Source: a virus. Taken from it: a stretch of DNA of 64,000 nucleotides. A program made the translations under genes and the position numbers. This document shows, piece after piece, positions 32,221 through 41,080 of this stretch (within the stretch, counting starts at the first letter, position 1; each line of letters starts with the position of its first letter). The stretch is from the IMG/VR virus record IMGVR_UViG_3300020450_000010, positions 1-64,000 of that record; one strand, 5' to 3'. The notes below the pieces were generated by a model that was not told the origin of the DNA, did not search any database, and saw nothing but the letters and a program-made list of their open reading frames with translations.

Positions 32221-32892
32221 TTATATAGTATCCTTTTCTATATGAGGTACACTACCATCTATCATATGCCCTACATTATTTCTTCGTCTGTCTAACCAAC
32301 TATGCTCTACGTAGTGTACATACTTTGCATTTGGATCTTTGTTAAGTATATAGTGCAAACGTTCATTAGTATAATCTACAGGAATATCTAGTACGCTGTC
32401 AAGACTTTTAACATACTGATGTCTAAACATGTAAAGCAATTCAACACTTAAAAACGTATGTCGATACTCAATAATATCTTCAATCTTATTTAAGTAGTTA
32501 TGCAAACTCTCAACACCACGTTTACGTAATTGGTTTTGTGCAGTAATGTTTTGGTCTCTACCTATAATACCAACTTGCAAATTACCTTTTTCATTAAGCC
32601 TACGCAATACTTCTTTATAGTTAGGATATTTTGTGTGTCTTACACCGTCTTTGTCTTTATCAACATAAGGACCACTAACACTTAGAACATAGTTTTCATG
32701 TTCTGTCCAGTCATAGTTGTCAATGTTTTCAGGTGTATTCCAAATATCTTTGAACGGAGCATTGTCGTGGTTAATCCAATACTCACGCAGTAGTTGGTCC
32801 CAGCCATGCACATTGCTGTGCATAGATAAGACCTTACTAAACACATGATTGCCAGTACCTTGCGGACCACTGATTACTAAAATGTTTGCCAT
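32221..32892 (-). CDS. P-loop sulfotransferase-like protein
   Basis: 223 aa. The N-terminal strand and loop ISGPQGTGNHVFSKVL (8-23) resemble the PAPS-binding loop of sulfotransferases, with a bridging His residue. The later GIIGRDQNITAQNQ recalls the 3'-phosphate-binding Arg/Ser strand. A kinase role cannot be excluded because the loop is close to Walker A. It overlaps tctC by one base and follows the oxygenase and kinase-like genes, suggesting a sulfation step. Confidence 0.6.
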   Translation of the reverse strand: MANILVISGPQGTGNHVFSKVLSMHSNVHGWDQLLREYWINHDNAPFKDIWNTPENIDNYDWTEHENYVLSVSGPYVDKDKDGVRHTKYPNYKEVLRRLNEKGNLQVGIIGRDQNITAQNQLRKRGVESLHNYLNKIEDIIEYRHTFLSVELLYMFRHQYVKSLDSVLDIPVDYTNERLHYILNKDPNAKYVHYVEHSWLDRRRNNVGHMIDGSVPHIEKDTI

Positions 32893-33956
32893 TATTTTAC
32901 TAACTCTGATTTGTATACTGCTTTGATACCAAATGCTTCAGTGTTAAATTGTACCAGTGTTTTTAGTGCATCAGATGTAACAAACGTCATCAATGTATCA
33001 ACTTGTGCATTGCCGGCATCACCAAGCATCCATTCGTACTTGCCGACTTTCTTTTGAATCTTTTTGATTGACTCAGGATTATTTGCTACTTTTTCTAAAA
33101 CCGCAATTAGTTTTGCTTTGTTTGGATTGTCTTTGTTTACCCAAATTGCTTTTTGTAAACCATCACGAAATGATTTTGCAAGTTTATATGCATCATATAA
33201 AACGCTGTCTGGTTGTTCACCGTGAAGTTCGACAAATAATTCTTCCATTTGAATTCCTGGATAATTTGGATCATCTGCATGTGAACCGTCTGGTTGTAAG
33301 ATACCATGATGGAACCATAAACGTGCTTCGCCTTTATCAATAACTGGCTGTACATGTTTTTTGAAACTTGCAGGATTTTCTCTAGTACCATGTAATTCGC
33401 CACGCTTAAATGCTAAACGTCTTTCATTACCTTTCATACCTTTAATCCAATTTACTTTTTCTTTGAAGCAAGAAACGTATGCTTCAATAGTTGGCAAGTT
33501 ACCACACTTTAGTAGTGTCATAGCAATTCCCTCAGGAATCTTACCGCCGCCTCCGCTAAATGAAGTAGGTGTTTTGCCGTATGGGTCGTGGTCGCCAAAT
33601 ACTGCGGTAATAATATTTAGATTCATAAGACCAATACTATCATAATCTTTATAGTTGTAGTCAACTTTTTCGTTAAGAAAACTAATTCCGTTTCCTCCAT
33701 TACTGACCATAAGTGTTTTATCATCGAATCTAAATTCATTATGAAATTTGTTGAAGCCTGGAATATCTCTTGCACCTTTGATATGCTTGAGGATAATCTT
33801 CTCTCCATCTAAATATTTTTCCATCTCTGTGGCAACAATTTGTGCCCATTGGCTTGTTCCGCCTCCCGGCTTTTGTGGGACAACCATTGTATAATCAGCC
33901 AATGCTGATGTTGTAAATCCTAGTAATGCTACTAGTGTTAGTAAACTTTTATGCAT
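32892..33956 (-). CDS. tctC: TctC-like periplasmic substrate-binding protein
   Basis: 354 aa. A clear signal peptide (hydrophobic core LLTLVALLGF, cleavage after ALA at residue 20) leads into MVVPQKPGGGTSQWAQ, the TctC/Bug-family N-terminal pattern. Most family members bind carboxylates such as citrate in the periplasm and hand them to TctA/TctB. It is about 30 residues longer than usual and some conserved Gly residues in the binding loop differ, so the ligand may be unusual. It overlaps tctA by 8 nt. No TctB gene is visible. Confidence 0.85.
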   Translation of the reverse strand: MHKSLLTLVALLGFTTSALADYTMVVPQKPGGGTSQWAQIVATEMEKYLDGEKIILKHIKGARDIPGFNKFHNEFRFDDKTLMVSNGGNGISFLNEKVDYNYKDYDSIGLMNLNIITAVFGDHDPYGKTPTSFSGGGGKIPEGIAMTLLKCGNLPTIEAYVSCFKEKVNWIKGMKGNERRLAFKRGELHGTRENPASFKKHVQPVIDKGEARLWFHHGILQPDGSHADDPNYPGIQMEELFVELHGEQPDSVLYDAYKLAKSFRDGLQKAIWVNKDNPNKAKLIAVLEKVANNPESIKKIQKKVGKYEWMLGDAGNAQVDTLMTFVTSDALKTLVQFNTEAFGIKAVYKSELVK

Positions 33957-35385
33957 AGTCTATCCTTCCTTTTCTTAATATGCTGTATAAAAACACACCA
34001 ATAGTAATTACTATTAGTGTCATGAATATTGGTCTCGTAACCAATGTGTCTACAGTGTAAAGCCCTGTAATCTGAAGTGTAAGTCCTTCAACTTTTTCTG
34101 CTAGGATGTATCCTATTAAACATGCAGGTCGACTAAATTTAAAATGTCGCATAGTAAATCCTATACAAGAAAATATTGCTAACATTGCTAAGTCTTCCCA
34201 GCCACCTGTGTATTGCATTGATGTAAAAATTATTAATGCAAGTAATACAGGAAAGTAATACTTGTATGGCACTGCGGCTAGTCTACTAATCGGTTTAATT
34301 AGTAACATACAAATTAGTGCAACAATTACAGTTGCTCCTAAAAAGCCAAATGTCATAGCTGTGAACAATTGAGTATCATCTGCTATATCGGGTGTGCCTA
34401 GTTCAATATTTAGATACATAAACAAACTCATAAGTATGGCGGCAAATTTTGCTCCGGGTATTCCAAATATAACAGTAGTAATCATGCTTGTTGCTTTTTG
34501 TGCATTGTTTGCGCCTTCTGGTCCTATAACACCTTTGATGTTACCGTTACCAAACTTTTCTTTTGGATTGGCGGCTACTGCTTGACCATATGCCATCCAG
34601 TCTGCCATTTGTCCTCCAAGTCCTGGAAGTAACCCAATGAATGCACCAATAAATCCTCCACGCAATGCAAGCCATCTATTATCCCAACTTGCTTTTATTC
34701 CTGCCCATAGTTCTCCTTTACGGATTTGACTATCAGCAGTACTATGTTTTAAAAACAAACCTCTTGTAAGTTCTGGTATAGCAAACAAACCTGCGGCGAC
34801 TGCCATAATCTGTATGCCATCTTCTAGATAAAACCATCCCATTGTCATTCTTGGTTCATTGTTATCTGGATTAACACCCACCATTCCTATTAGTATTCCG
34901 AATGCAATAGCCAATATACTACGTAGCCAATATTGATTACTTAAAAATCCTACAGTTGCTAGTGCAAGTAATGTAAAAGCCCAGAGCTCTGGAATACCAA
35001 ATATGTATATTAGGTTAGTATACCACGGAAGTAATAAAAATACTAAACAACCCCATAGCAATCCATTTACAGTACTAGTTGTAACTGCGGCACTAATAGC
35101 ATATCCTGCTCTGCCACGTTGTGCTAGGGGAAATCCATCTACCATAGTAGCCGCGGCACTATTTGCACCAGGAATACCCAATAGGATTGCAGTAAAACTA
35201 TCTCCAGTTGTACTTGCGGCTACAACAGCCATTATAAAAATAACACCCAAATAAGGGTCATATGCAAAGTAACTAATAAATCCAAATAGTGCAATTAGTC
35301 CTGTGCTTGCTCCTGCACTAGGAATAATTCCTATTATTAATCCATATAGTATACCTGCAAATAATATTGCAATTGATTCTAGCAT
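33949..35385 (-). CDS. tctA: TctA-like tripartite transporter membrane subunit
   Basis: 478 aa, very hydrophobic, with about 11-12 predicted membrane segments. Both internal Pro/Gly-rich halves of the family are present: GIIPSAGASTGLIALF near the start and GLLPGLGGQMADWMAYG near residue 260. ILLGIPGANSAAATMVDG and PLAQRGRAGYA are also typical. TctA is the large channel subunit of ion-driven tripartite tricarboxylate transporters in the inner membrane. GGGGA lies 8 nt before the ATG. The gene is preceded by a 109-nt leader. Such a transporter in a virus is unusual. Confidence 0.9.
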   Translation of the reverse strand: MLESIAILFAGILYGLIIGIIPSAGASTGLIALFGFISYFAYDPYLGVIFIMAVVAASTTGDSFTAILLGIPGANSAAATMVDGFPLAQRGRAGYAISAAVTTSTVNGLLWGCLVFLLLPWYTNLIYIFGIPELWAFTLLALATVGFLSNQYWLRSILAIAFGILIGMVGVNPDNNEPRMTMGWFYLEDGIQIMAVAAGLFAIPELTRGLFLKHSTADSQIRKGELWAGIKASWDNRWLALRGGFIGAFIGLLPGLGGQMADWMAYGQAVAANPKEKFGNGNIKGVIGPEGANNAQKATSMITTVIFGIPGAKFAAILMSLFMYLNIELGTPDIADDTQLFTAMTFGFLGATVIVALICMLLIKPISRLAAVPYKYYFPVLLALIIFTSMQYTGGWEDLAMLAIFSCIGFTMRHFKFSRPACLIGYILAEKVEGLTLQITGLYTVDTLVTRPIFMTLIVITIGVFLYSILRKGRIDYA

Positions 35386-35494
35386 TATAATTTCCCCATA
35401 GCGAAGCCACAGCCGAGTAGACTGCGGAATAAAAAATTTAATGAAAATTTATTACTGAACTTCTGCTATAGAGCGTTAGTAATAATGTACATGC
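35386..35494 (-). other. 109-nt leader before tctA with weak hairpin
   Basis: The longest non-coding gap in the leftward block. It is AT-rich, with one G+C-rich segment that can fold on the minus strand: CCGCAG (35427-35422) pairing with CTGTGG (35412-35407) around a 9-nt loop, including one G-U pair. No T-run follows it. It could be a small regulatory leader, an internal promoter region or a remnant; no known riboswitch or promoter motif was identified. Confidence 0.35.
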
Positions 35495-36175
35495 TTATTT
35501 AGTACGCCAAACAAAGTACAATCTATTTTTGTGCGTGTCTGTCCTAATATCTAGAATGTCAACATTAAGTTGTTCAGCACAATTTACAATAAAATTGCTA
35601 TCCCAAGGGTAAAAATAAATCCAATTACTTTCATCTGGTTCGTGTGGTAGTCCAGGGTTTGCTCTAAAGAACATTACTGCACCCGGATTACACAAACTAA
35701 CTGCATGTTCTAATTCTGCAAATATTTTATCAGTACTACCAAAGTTAATTGAACCTAGTGCTAGTGTGACGTCAAACTTTTCTTCAGGATGATAGTCCAA
35801 TAGTTTAACTTGATAGTCAGCTTTTTTGTTGTAAGGATCTATTCCAACAATATTATGTATTTTATTTTTAAATTCATGATATCCGCAACCAATGTCAAGC
35901 ACACGTCTTGGCTTGAGATTGTTTACTTCATCTATTAGTGTAAGTCCACTATACTTGAACTTTTTCATATGACCTTGCCATACTTCGCCAAAATAACGAG
36001 CAAGTACTTTATCGTCTATTCTATCTACCAGTTCACCTATGTTATGATAATCAACATCTTGTAGCTCAACATCAAATGTACCTTGTATTGCTTGTCTAAG
36101 AGTTTCAGGGTTGCGTAACAATTGAGGGCTAGTGTGTATAACTTGTTCAAGTTTGTGTAAAATTTTATGATTCAT
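35495..36175 (-). CDS. Class I SAM-dependent methyltransferase
   Basis: 226 aa. Motif I is VLDIGCGYHEF, followed by HNIVGIDPYNKKADY. It is a paralogue of the protein at 45427 (shared DIGCG...NIVG-x-D pattern). LALGSINFGS marks motif IV. The N-terminal 70 residues are helical. It probably methylates a small molecule or sugar of the pathway. It overlaps the sulfotransferase-like gene upstream by 4 nt. Confidence 0.8.
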   Translation of the reverse strand: MNHKILHKLEQVIHTSPQLLRNPETLRQAIQGTFDVELQDVDYHNIGELVDRIDDKVLARYFGEVWQGHMKKFKYSGLTLIDEVNNLKPRRVLDIGCGYHEFKNKIHNIVGIDPYNKKADYQVKLLDYHPEEKFDVTLALGSINFGSTDKIFAELEHAVSLCNPGAVMFFRANPGLPHEPDESNWIYFYPWDSNFIVNCAEQLNVDILDIRTDTHKNRLYFVWRTK

Positions 36176-36696
36176 ATATTATACTCAGCTAAAAATACAT
36201 CATTATGATTATGATGTTGTACCCATTGTAACATATTTTTCTGGGCAAAGTCAAGTATTAATTTATTTTGTTGTGCAATTTGTTTTCGCATGCCATCTTC
36301 ATCAACATACCAATCATAGTTGGGATATGTAATACCGAACCCACCAGCTCTTAACCACCAATCTAAGCTCGCATCATTTGGTCTGTACACCAGTTTAATA
36401 GTTGCGTTAGGATATTGATCAATGATCTGATCAAAGTAGTAGGGCCATTCGTGGCTCATTAGTAATTTAATACCTGTGCCATTAAATGGTGCTAGTAAGT
36501 TTTCTATATTGAGATCAACAGGAAACTCCATTCCTGTACCAAAGTAACTCTCTTTGTGTCCACTAAATTCGTTATGCTCATAAACTCTGTGTGGTGCTCT
36601 GTCACTAATATCATATTCAGGATCTTGTTTTATTTCTCTGGCAATACCACTCCATTTACTGCCAGGAACACCAGTAAAAAATATTAGATTATTCAA
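36172..36696 (-). CDS. P-loop sulfotransferase-like protein
   Basis: 174 aa. The N-terminal FFTGVPGSKWSGIA (6-19) matches the first strand and PAPS-loop of sulfotransferases, with Ser/Lys/Trp in the loop. LVYRPNDASLDWWLRAGG resembles the 3'-phosphate-binding segment (Arg then Ser about 5-6 residues later). It appears to start at a TTG overlapping the upstream stop. It is one of three such proteins; the sulfo-acceptor is unknown. Confidence 0.6.
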   Translation of the reverse strand: MNNLIFFTGVPGSKWSGIAREIKQDPEYDISDRAPHRVYEHNEFSGHKESYFGTGMEFPVDLNIENLLAPFNGTGIKLLMSHEWPYYFDQIIDQYPNATIKLVYRPNDASLDWWLRAGGFGITYPNYDWYVDEDGMRKQIAQQNKLILDFAQKNMLQWVQHHNHNDVFLAEYNI

Positions 36697-37819
36697 TTAA
36701 ATCAGCTTTCTTAATGCTGTTTTTTTCCATACTATGAAATTCTTCATAATCAACATCTTTAAAAAAACAATGTTCGTGTAACCATGAATCACTTACAGTA
36801 CCGATAGCAATTGGAGCTATCCATCTATCATCATATCCTATGCCATATGATTCTATCCAAGGTTTAATAAAATTATTAGTTAAATGACTTTGATATGGTT
36901 TGATTTCAAATCCACCTTTAGTAGTATTGTAGGTATTGCATATGTCCCATTCTATAGGATTATCATTGTCGTACCATGCTTTTGTATAATCCTTGCCTAA
37001 TATATTTTTTAAATCATACACATTAAATTCAGGACTACTACTATACATCGTAGGATCGTCATGTCTTATTCTTTCAAAATTAAAATCACAACGTTCAACG
37101 TCTGTACAACCATCTGCCATCTTAGAATTCCAATCTAAATTAGGAGTAGTTAAAAATTTATATTGTGGGTGGTGTGTTTGTATGTAAGAATTAAAATGCT
37201 TAAAGGAATTTGTTGGGCTAATACAATCATCTTCAATTTTATGTACATATGAGTTAATTAACGCTAAATGAGGAATAGCATGTTGCTCCCAATGATGGAT
37301 ACTTCCTATCTCCTCTTGCGGTATACTATATGCATCTAGTAAACTTGGATCTAAGTAACGTACTAGATAATATTTCAAGCCTGTATTTAAATTATCCATA
37401 GCGTATTTTAAATTTATTTTTTGATCGTTATCTAAGTTAAAAGTATCACTACAACTGGTTAGCATATGTGTTGTAAAGCCTCTGTGTATTCGATTGCAGT
37501 CTTCATTTGTGGGTTCATCGGGCATGTAGCCTCTGCTCCAACTGTATCCAGCTTTTTTCAAATTATCAATAGATTCGTTGACTACTTTGACATAGTCCAA
37601 TCTGATTTGTGTTGAGGTATCATAACGATTTGTTTGGATAAAATTCCAATGTTCTTCGGGCACAACTGCATATCCTTGTCGAACGATTTTGTCTTGACGT
37701 ACGCCTAATAATTTATTATTACGTGTAAATGCAAACTTCCAAAAGTCCATAAACAAACCATCTCTTAGTTGTACTTCTCCATCAATACCAGATTGTAATT
37801 CAAAAACTATTTTACTCAT
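36689..37819 (-). CDS. Hypothetical protein, 376 aa
   Basis: No family is recognised. The protein is soluble, rich in Asn, Asp, His and Trp, with several His-containing motifs (THMLTSC, HHWEQHAIPH, LHEHCFF) that could bind metal. It lies between the B12-type radical SAM gene and a sulfotransferase-like gene, overlapping both by 8 nt, so it is probably a dedicated pathway enzyme of unknown type. Confidence 0.6.
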   Translation of the reverse strand: MSKIVFELQSGIDGEVQLRDGLFMDFWKFAFTRNNKLLGVRQDKIVRQGYAVVPEEHWNFIQTNRYDTSTQIRLDYVKVVNESIDNLKKAGYSWSRGYMPDEPTNEDCNRIHRGFTTHMLTSCSDTFNLDNDQKINLKYAMDNLNTGLKYYLVRYLDPSLLDAYSIPQEEIGSIHHWEQHAIPHLALINSYVHKIEDDCISPTNSFKHFNSYIQTHHPQYKFLTTPNLDWNSKMADGCTDVERCDFNFERIRHDDPTMYSSSPEFNVYDLKNILGKDYTKAWYDNDNPIEWDICNTYNTTKGGFEIKPYQSHLTNNFIKPWIESYGIGYDDRWIAPIAIGTVSDSWLHEHCFFKDVDYEEFHSMEKNSIKKADLIE

Positions 37820-39860
37820 TGGCTACCTCCTCTATATTCTTATTATTCAAACCTATTGCATTATTTTTAAAACTCATATCACCACCTGTGCCAAACGGTA
37901 TTTCATATTTTTCAACTGCTGTATCATCTTTTAAACTTTTATGTTCAAACCTATGAGTTAGGCTACTATTAATTATGCCAGTTTTATCTACTGTCCACTT
38001 AACACTACTCCAATAATTATTTGTTACAAAAGTTCCAAACTCAGGAAGATCTATTTCAGGACTACACTTCATTTCAAAACTGTGTGCACCAAATGCTTTG
38101 TACAGTAACCAAGCAAATACAGTATATTCATTTGCGAGTGTACAACTTAAATTTTTACTCAGTGAAGTTTTATCTATAAAATAATTAAATGTTTCTTGTG
38201 TCTGTTCAATTCGTTCATTATATTCATTTGTAAGTGGAGTAAATTTGTATGAATCTTGCAAAGAAGGTCTTCTCTGTGTGTTAATTACAGTTCCGTCAGC
38301 ATTATCCTTCATTAAGTTTAACCATATGTTTGTAAACTTTAATCTAATAAATCTATGCAAAATTGTATTCGCATAGTCTTTAGTAAACCAATTACTCAAA
38401 AATCTATTGTCTCCGATCTTTTCTTTCCAAGCAATATCAAACGATTGCCAATTCAATTGCATCTCACTAAAAGGAGCGTCACCACAAGTATACCCAGGGC
38501 TTATAGCAAACATATCTTTTCTTGTATTCCACAACAAAGCCATACTGTGCATAAATTCTTGCCTACCTTCTGTGGGGAATCCAACGATCCAATTACAGTG
38601 ATTTTGCATACCAGCTTGTTTTCCATCTTTAAGATTTGCTTCTATTTCCCATACTTCCACTTTCTTTTTCATTGCATCCAAGACAACCTGACTTCCACTT
38701 TCAACACCAAAACTTAAAGTAGCACAGCCTGTTTCTCTGATATCTTTAAACATTTGTAAATCCATACGACCGTCATTACGTGCATAGCTGTTCCAACGTA
38801 TTTCTAATTTTTCATCTTTTAGTAGTTGTATAAGTTTTTTAAATTCTTTAAAGTTTCCATTTGCAAGGCTATCAACAAACCAAAATCTTCTCACACCATA
38901 CTTGTTAATCTGATGCTTCATTTCTTCAATTGTACGTTCTGCACTAGTGCTTCTAAATTTCCAAAAATGAGTTTCAGCACAAAAAGTACACTTTGCTACA
39001 CACCCTCTACTGGTTTCTATACTGGTTCCGTCTGGGTGTTCATACAAACTGAGATCATAATCAGTATAATCTGGAAAAGGTAATTCTTCGAGGCTAAGCC
39101 TAGATTTAAAGCCTCCCATAATTAACGGTTTAGTATTGTTAGAAGTTGGATAACTATTTAAATTTTCTAGTATTGTAAGTAATTCTTGTTCACCTTCTCC
39201 TGTAACTCTAAAGTCAATCATACACGGATCATATTGGAATAAATCTTCTACTGTATCTTCAAACCAATCATTGAAAGCTTCAGGGCCACCTACTGCAATT
39301 TTTTTATGAGGTGCTTTTTCTTTTATTTCTTTTATCATATACAAAGTAGCAAGAATACTTGTTTGATAAACACTAAATCCTATTAGTTCAGTATCATCAT
39401 TTAAAATATTTTTTACTGCTTTATCCAATACAGGTTTAATCTTTGGATGAACGTCAGTATAATATGTGGGTAACTCCCAACTGTAATAGTAGATACTATT
39501 CCACCAATTTGTATAATTGTTTTTGAGTACATGATGGTAAGCAGAAATATTTACATCATGTACAACCACTCTATGTCCATAGTGTCGTAATAGTCCTGTC
39601 AGTCTTGCTGTACCATAGGGAGGAAAAATTATTCCCCAACTTGGTGCAACTACCATACTGATTCCAACTCCTGTAGGCGGATTTGGTGTAATTTCTGACC
39701 AATAATTATAACCTCTAGGATGTAGAACTTCTACTGTAGAAGTTGGTTGTTGTCGATCTACAAGACTAGGACCCAAATGACTATTATCGTGTTTAATGAG
39801 TTCACGTAGAACACTGTCTCTGTCTCCGTCACCAAAGTCGTATTTGTCATCTGCTACCAT
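37812..39860 (-). CDS. Cobalamin-binding-type radical SAM protein
   Basis: 682 aa. Residues 65-240 match the N-terminal B12-binding-like Rossmann domain of this class (PSWGIIFPPYGTARLTGLL, then GFSVYQTSIL and AVGGPEAF), but no DxHxxG cobalamin motif is visible. The radical SAM motif is C287-x3-C291-x2-C294 (RGCVAKCTFC). A C-terminal domain of about 250 residues follows. Class members carry out methylations, ring changes or C-C couplings. It is the largest enzyme in the block and overlaps neighbours by 7-8 nt. Confidence 0.88.
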   Translation of the reverse strand: MVADDKYDFGDGDRDSVLRELIKHDNSHLGPSLVDRQQPTSTVEVLHPRGYNYWSEITPNPPTGVGISMVVAPSWGIIFPPYGTARLTGLLRHYGHRVVVHDVNISAYHHVLKNNYTNWWNSIYYYSWELPTYYTDVHPKIKPVLDKAVKNILNDDTELIGFSVYQTSILATLYMIKEIKEKAPHKKIAVGGPEAFNDWFEDTVEDLFQYDPCMIDFRVTGEGEQELLTILENLNSYPTSNNTKPLIMGGFKSRLSLEELPFPDYTDYDLSLYEHPDGTSIETSRGCVAKCTFCAETHFWKFRSTSAERTIEEMKHQINKYGVRRFWFVDSLANGNFKEFKKLIQLLKDEKLEIRWNSYARNDGRMDLQMFKDIRETGCATLSFGVESGSQVVLDAMKKKVEVWEIEANLKDGKQAGMQNHCNWIVGFPTEGRQEFMHSMALLWNTRKDMFAISPGYTCGDAPFSEMQLNWQSFDIAWKEKIGDNRFLSNWFTKDYANTILHRFIRLKFTNIWLNLMKDNADGTVINTQRRPSLQDSYKFTPLTNEYNERIEQTQETFNYFIDKTSLSKNLSCTLANEYTVFAWLLYKAFGAHSFEMKCSPEIDLPEFGTFVTNNYWSSVKWTVDKTGIINSSLTHRFEHKSLKDDTAVEKYEIPFGTGGDMSFKNNAIGLNNKNIEEVANE

Positions 39861-41080
39861 TTTGAATAGTATTCTCCTAGCTTTGGATGAACATTTAAGA
39901 TGCTTTGATGTCTGACATTGTCTAGAGCTTCAGTTCGTTGTACCCATCGTTTTCTTAATATATCAGTATAATCACTATCATCAACTGTGATCAATCGTTC
40001 AATAATATGATCTATCCGAGATTCATTTCCTAACAAGTTATTATATTTAACAAGTATATCTGCACGTTCTTGTCTGTCAGATTTTTCTGCAAGATCAATA
40101 CTTAGGTCATCAGGATAATTTACTAAATTAAAAATAAGTTTTCCATTCTCACTTTTATTTTCTTGCCAAAATTCAATAATTTTTTCTATGTTCCATAAGT
40201 TATACAATTGAACAGTTGACATTATGTGTATTTCAGTGTTTGCCATATCTCTGTATTTTTTGTATGCTTCACTCAATGTATTCCAATCTGCTCCGCTTCT
40301 TATGTAATCATTTGTATAACCAACACCACACATACTAAACTGTATAACTTTTTTAAAGTGTTCTAATAGCTTGTATGTCTTTCCTTGTAATCTTGTTCCA
40401 TTTGTTGTAATATCTAAAAATACATTTGTGTTATTACTTTCTATCATCCAACGTAATAATTTTAATACACCTGGCATAAACAATGGTTCACCACCAGCTA
40501 GTTTTAGTGTATGCGTATGAGGTATAAGTTTTTTAACACTTTCAAATGATATTGGATCATTTAACCAATCTTTTATATCTCTAGGATTATCGCCTACTAG
40601 TTCAGCAAGTTCTGGATTATCTACAAGTTCTTCTGCAATAGCACTGCTGACATCACTGAAACACATTCTGCATTTTAAATTACACAATCTGCCTGGTCTT
40701 AAATCTAAGTACACTGGTACTTCTAAGTTATTACCATTTACAACATCAATTTCTATATCAGGAAAATTGTCTACCCATATTTTGTTGTGTACAACTCTAT
40801 CACTGCTATCACCTTGATTATAACAAAGCGTACAACGTGATTCTTTTTTGTTGTCTAACATTGTTTGCCTGATCTTTTGCATCTTCTCACTGGTCCAATG
40901 AACAGTCAGGTCAGAAACATGCTCACTAACTGGATTGTCCCAGTCGGCTACACAGCATAGATTTACTGCACCATTGGTAGCTACATACTGATGTACAAAA
41001 GGAAGTATGCAGAATTTATCTTTTTTTACCAACTGATGCAAGGGTAGCTGATTTTTTCCTTGATTCTTTTTCTTTAACAT
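39854..41080 (-). CDS. Twitch/SPASM-type radical SAM protein
   Basis: 408 aa from the ATG at 41080. The open frame extends to 41128, but that overlaps the upstream gene by 113 nt; TTG codons at 41041 and 41032 are also possible. An N-terminal Cys region (FCILPFVHQYVATNGAVNLCC, then C84-x2-C87) precedes C133-x3-C137-x2-C140 (RLCNLKCRMC) and KLAGGEPLFMPG. It shares its layout with the proteins at 21446, 22876 and 41016 and is a tandem duplicate of the last. Substrate unknown. Confidence 0.88.
   Translation of the reverse strand: MLKKKNQGKNQLPLHQLVKKDKFCILPFVHQYVATNGAVNLCCVADWDNPVSEHVSDLTVHWTSEKMQKIRQTMLDNKKESRCTLCYNQGDSSDRVVHNKIWVDNFPDIEIDVVNGNNLEVPVYLDLRPGRLCNLKCRMCFSDVSSAIAEELVDNPELAELVGDNPRDIKDWLNDPISFESVKKLIPHTHTLKLAGGEPLFMPGVLKLLRWMIESNNTNVFLDITTNGTRLQGKTYKLLEHFKKVIQFSMCGVGYTNDYIRSGADWNTLSEAYKKYRDMANTEIHIMSTVQLYNLWNIEKIIEFWQENKSENGKLIFNLVNYPDDLSIDLAEKSDRQERADILVKYNNLLGNESRIDHIIERLITVDDSDYTDILRKRWVQRTEALDNVRHQSILNVHPKLGEYYSKW

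Noticed and set aside
35407-35427. Hairpin before tctA as an intrinsic terminator
   Set aside because: The stem is only 6 bp with one G-U pair and a 9-nt loop, and no T-run follows on the minus strand.
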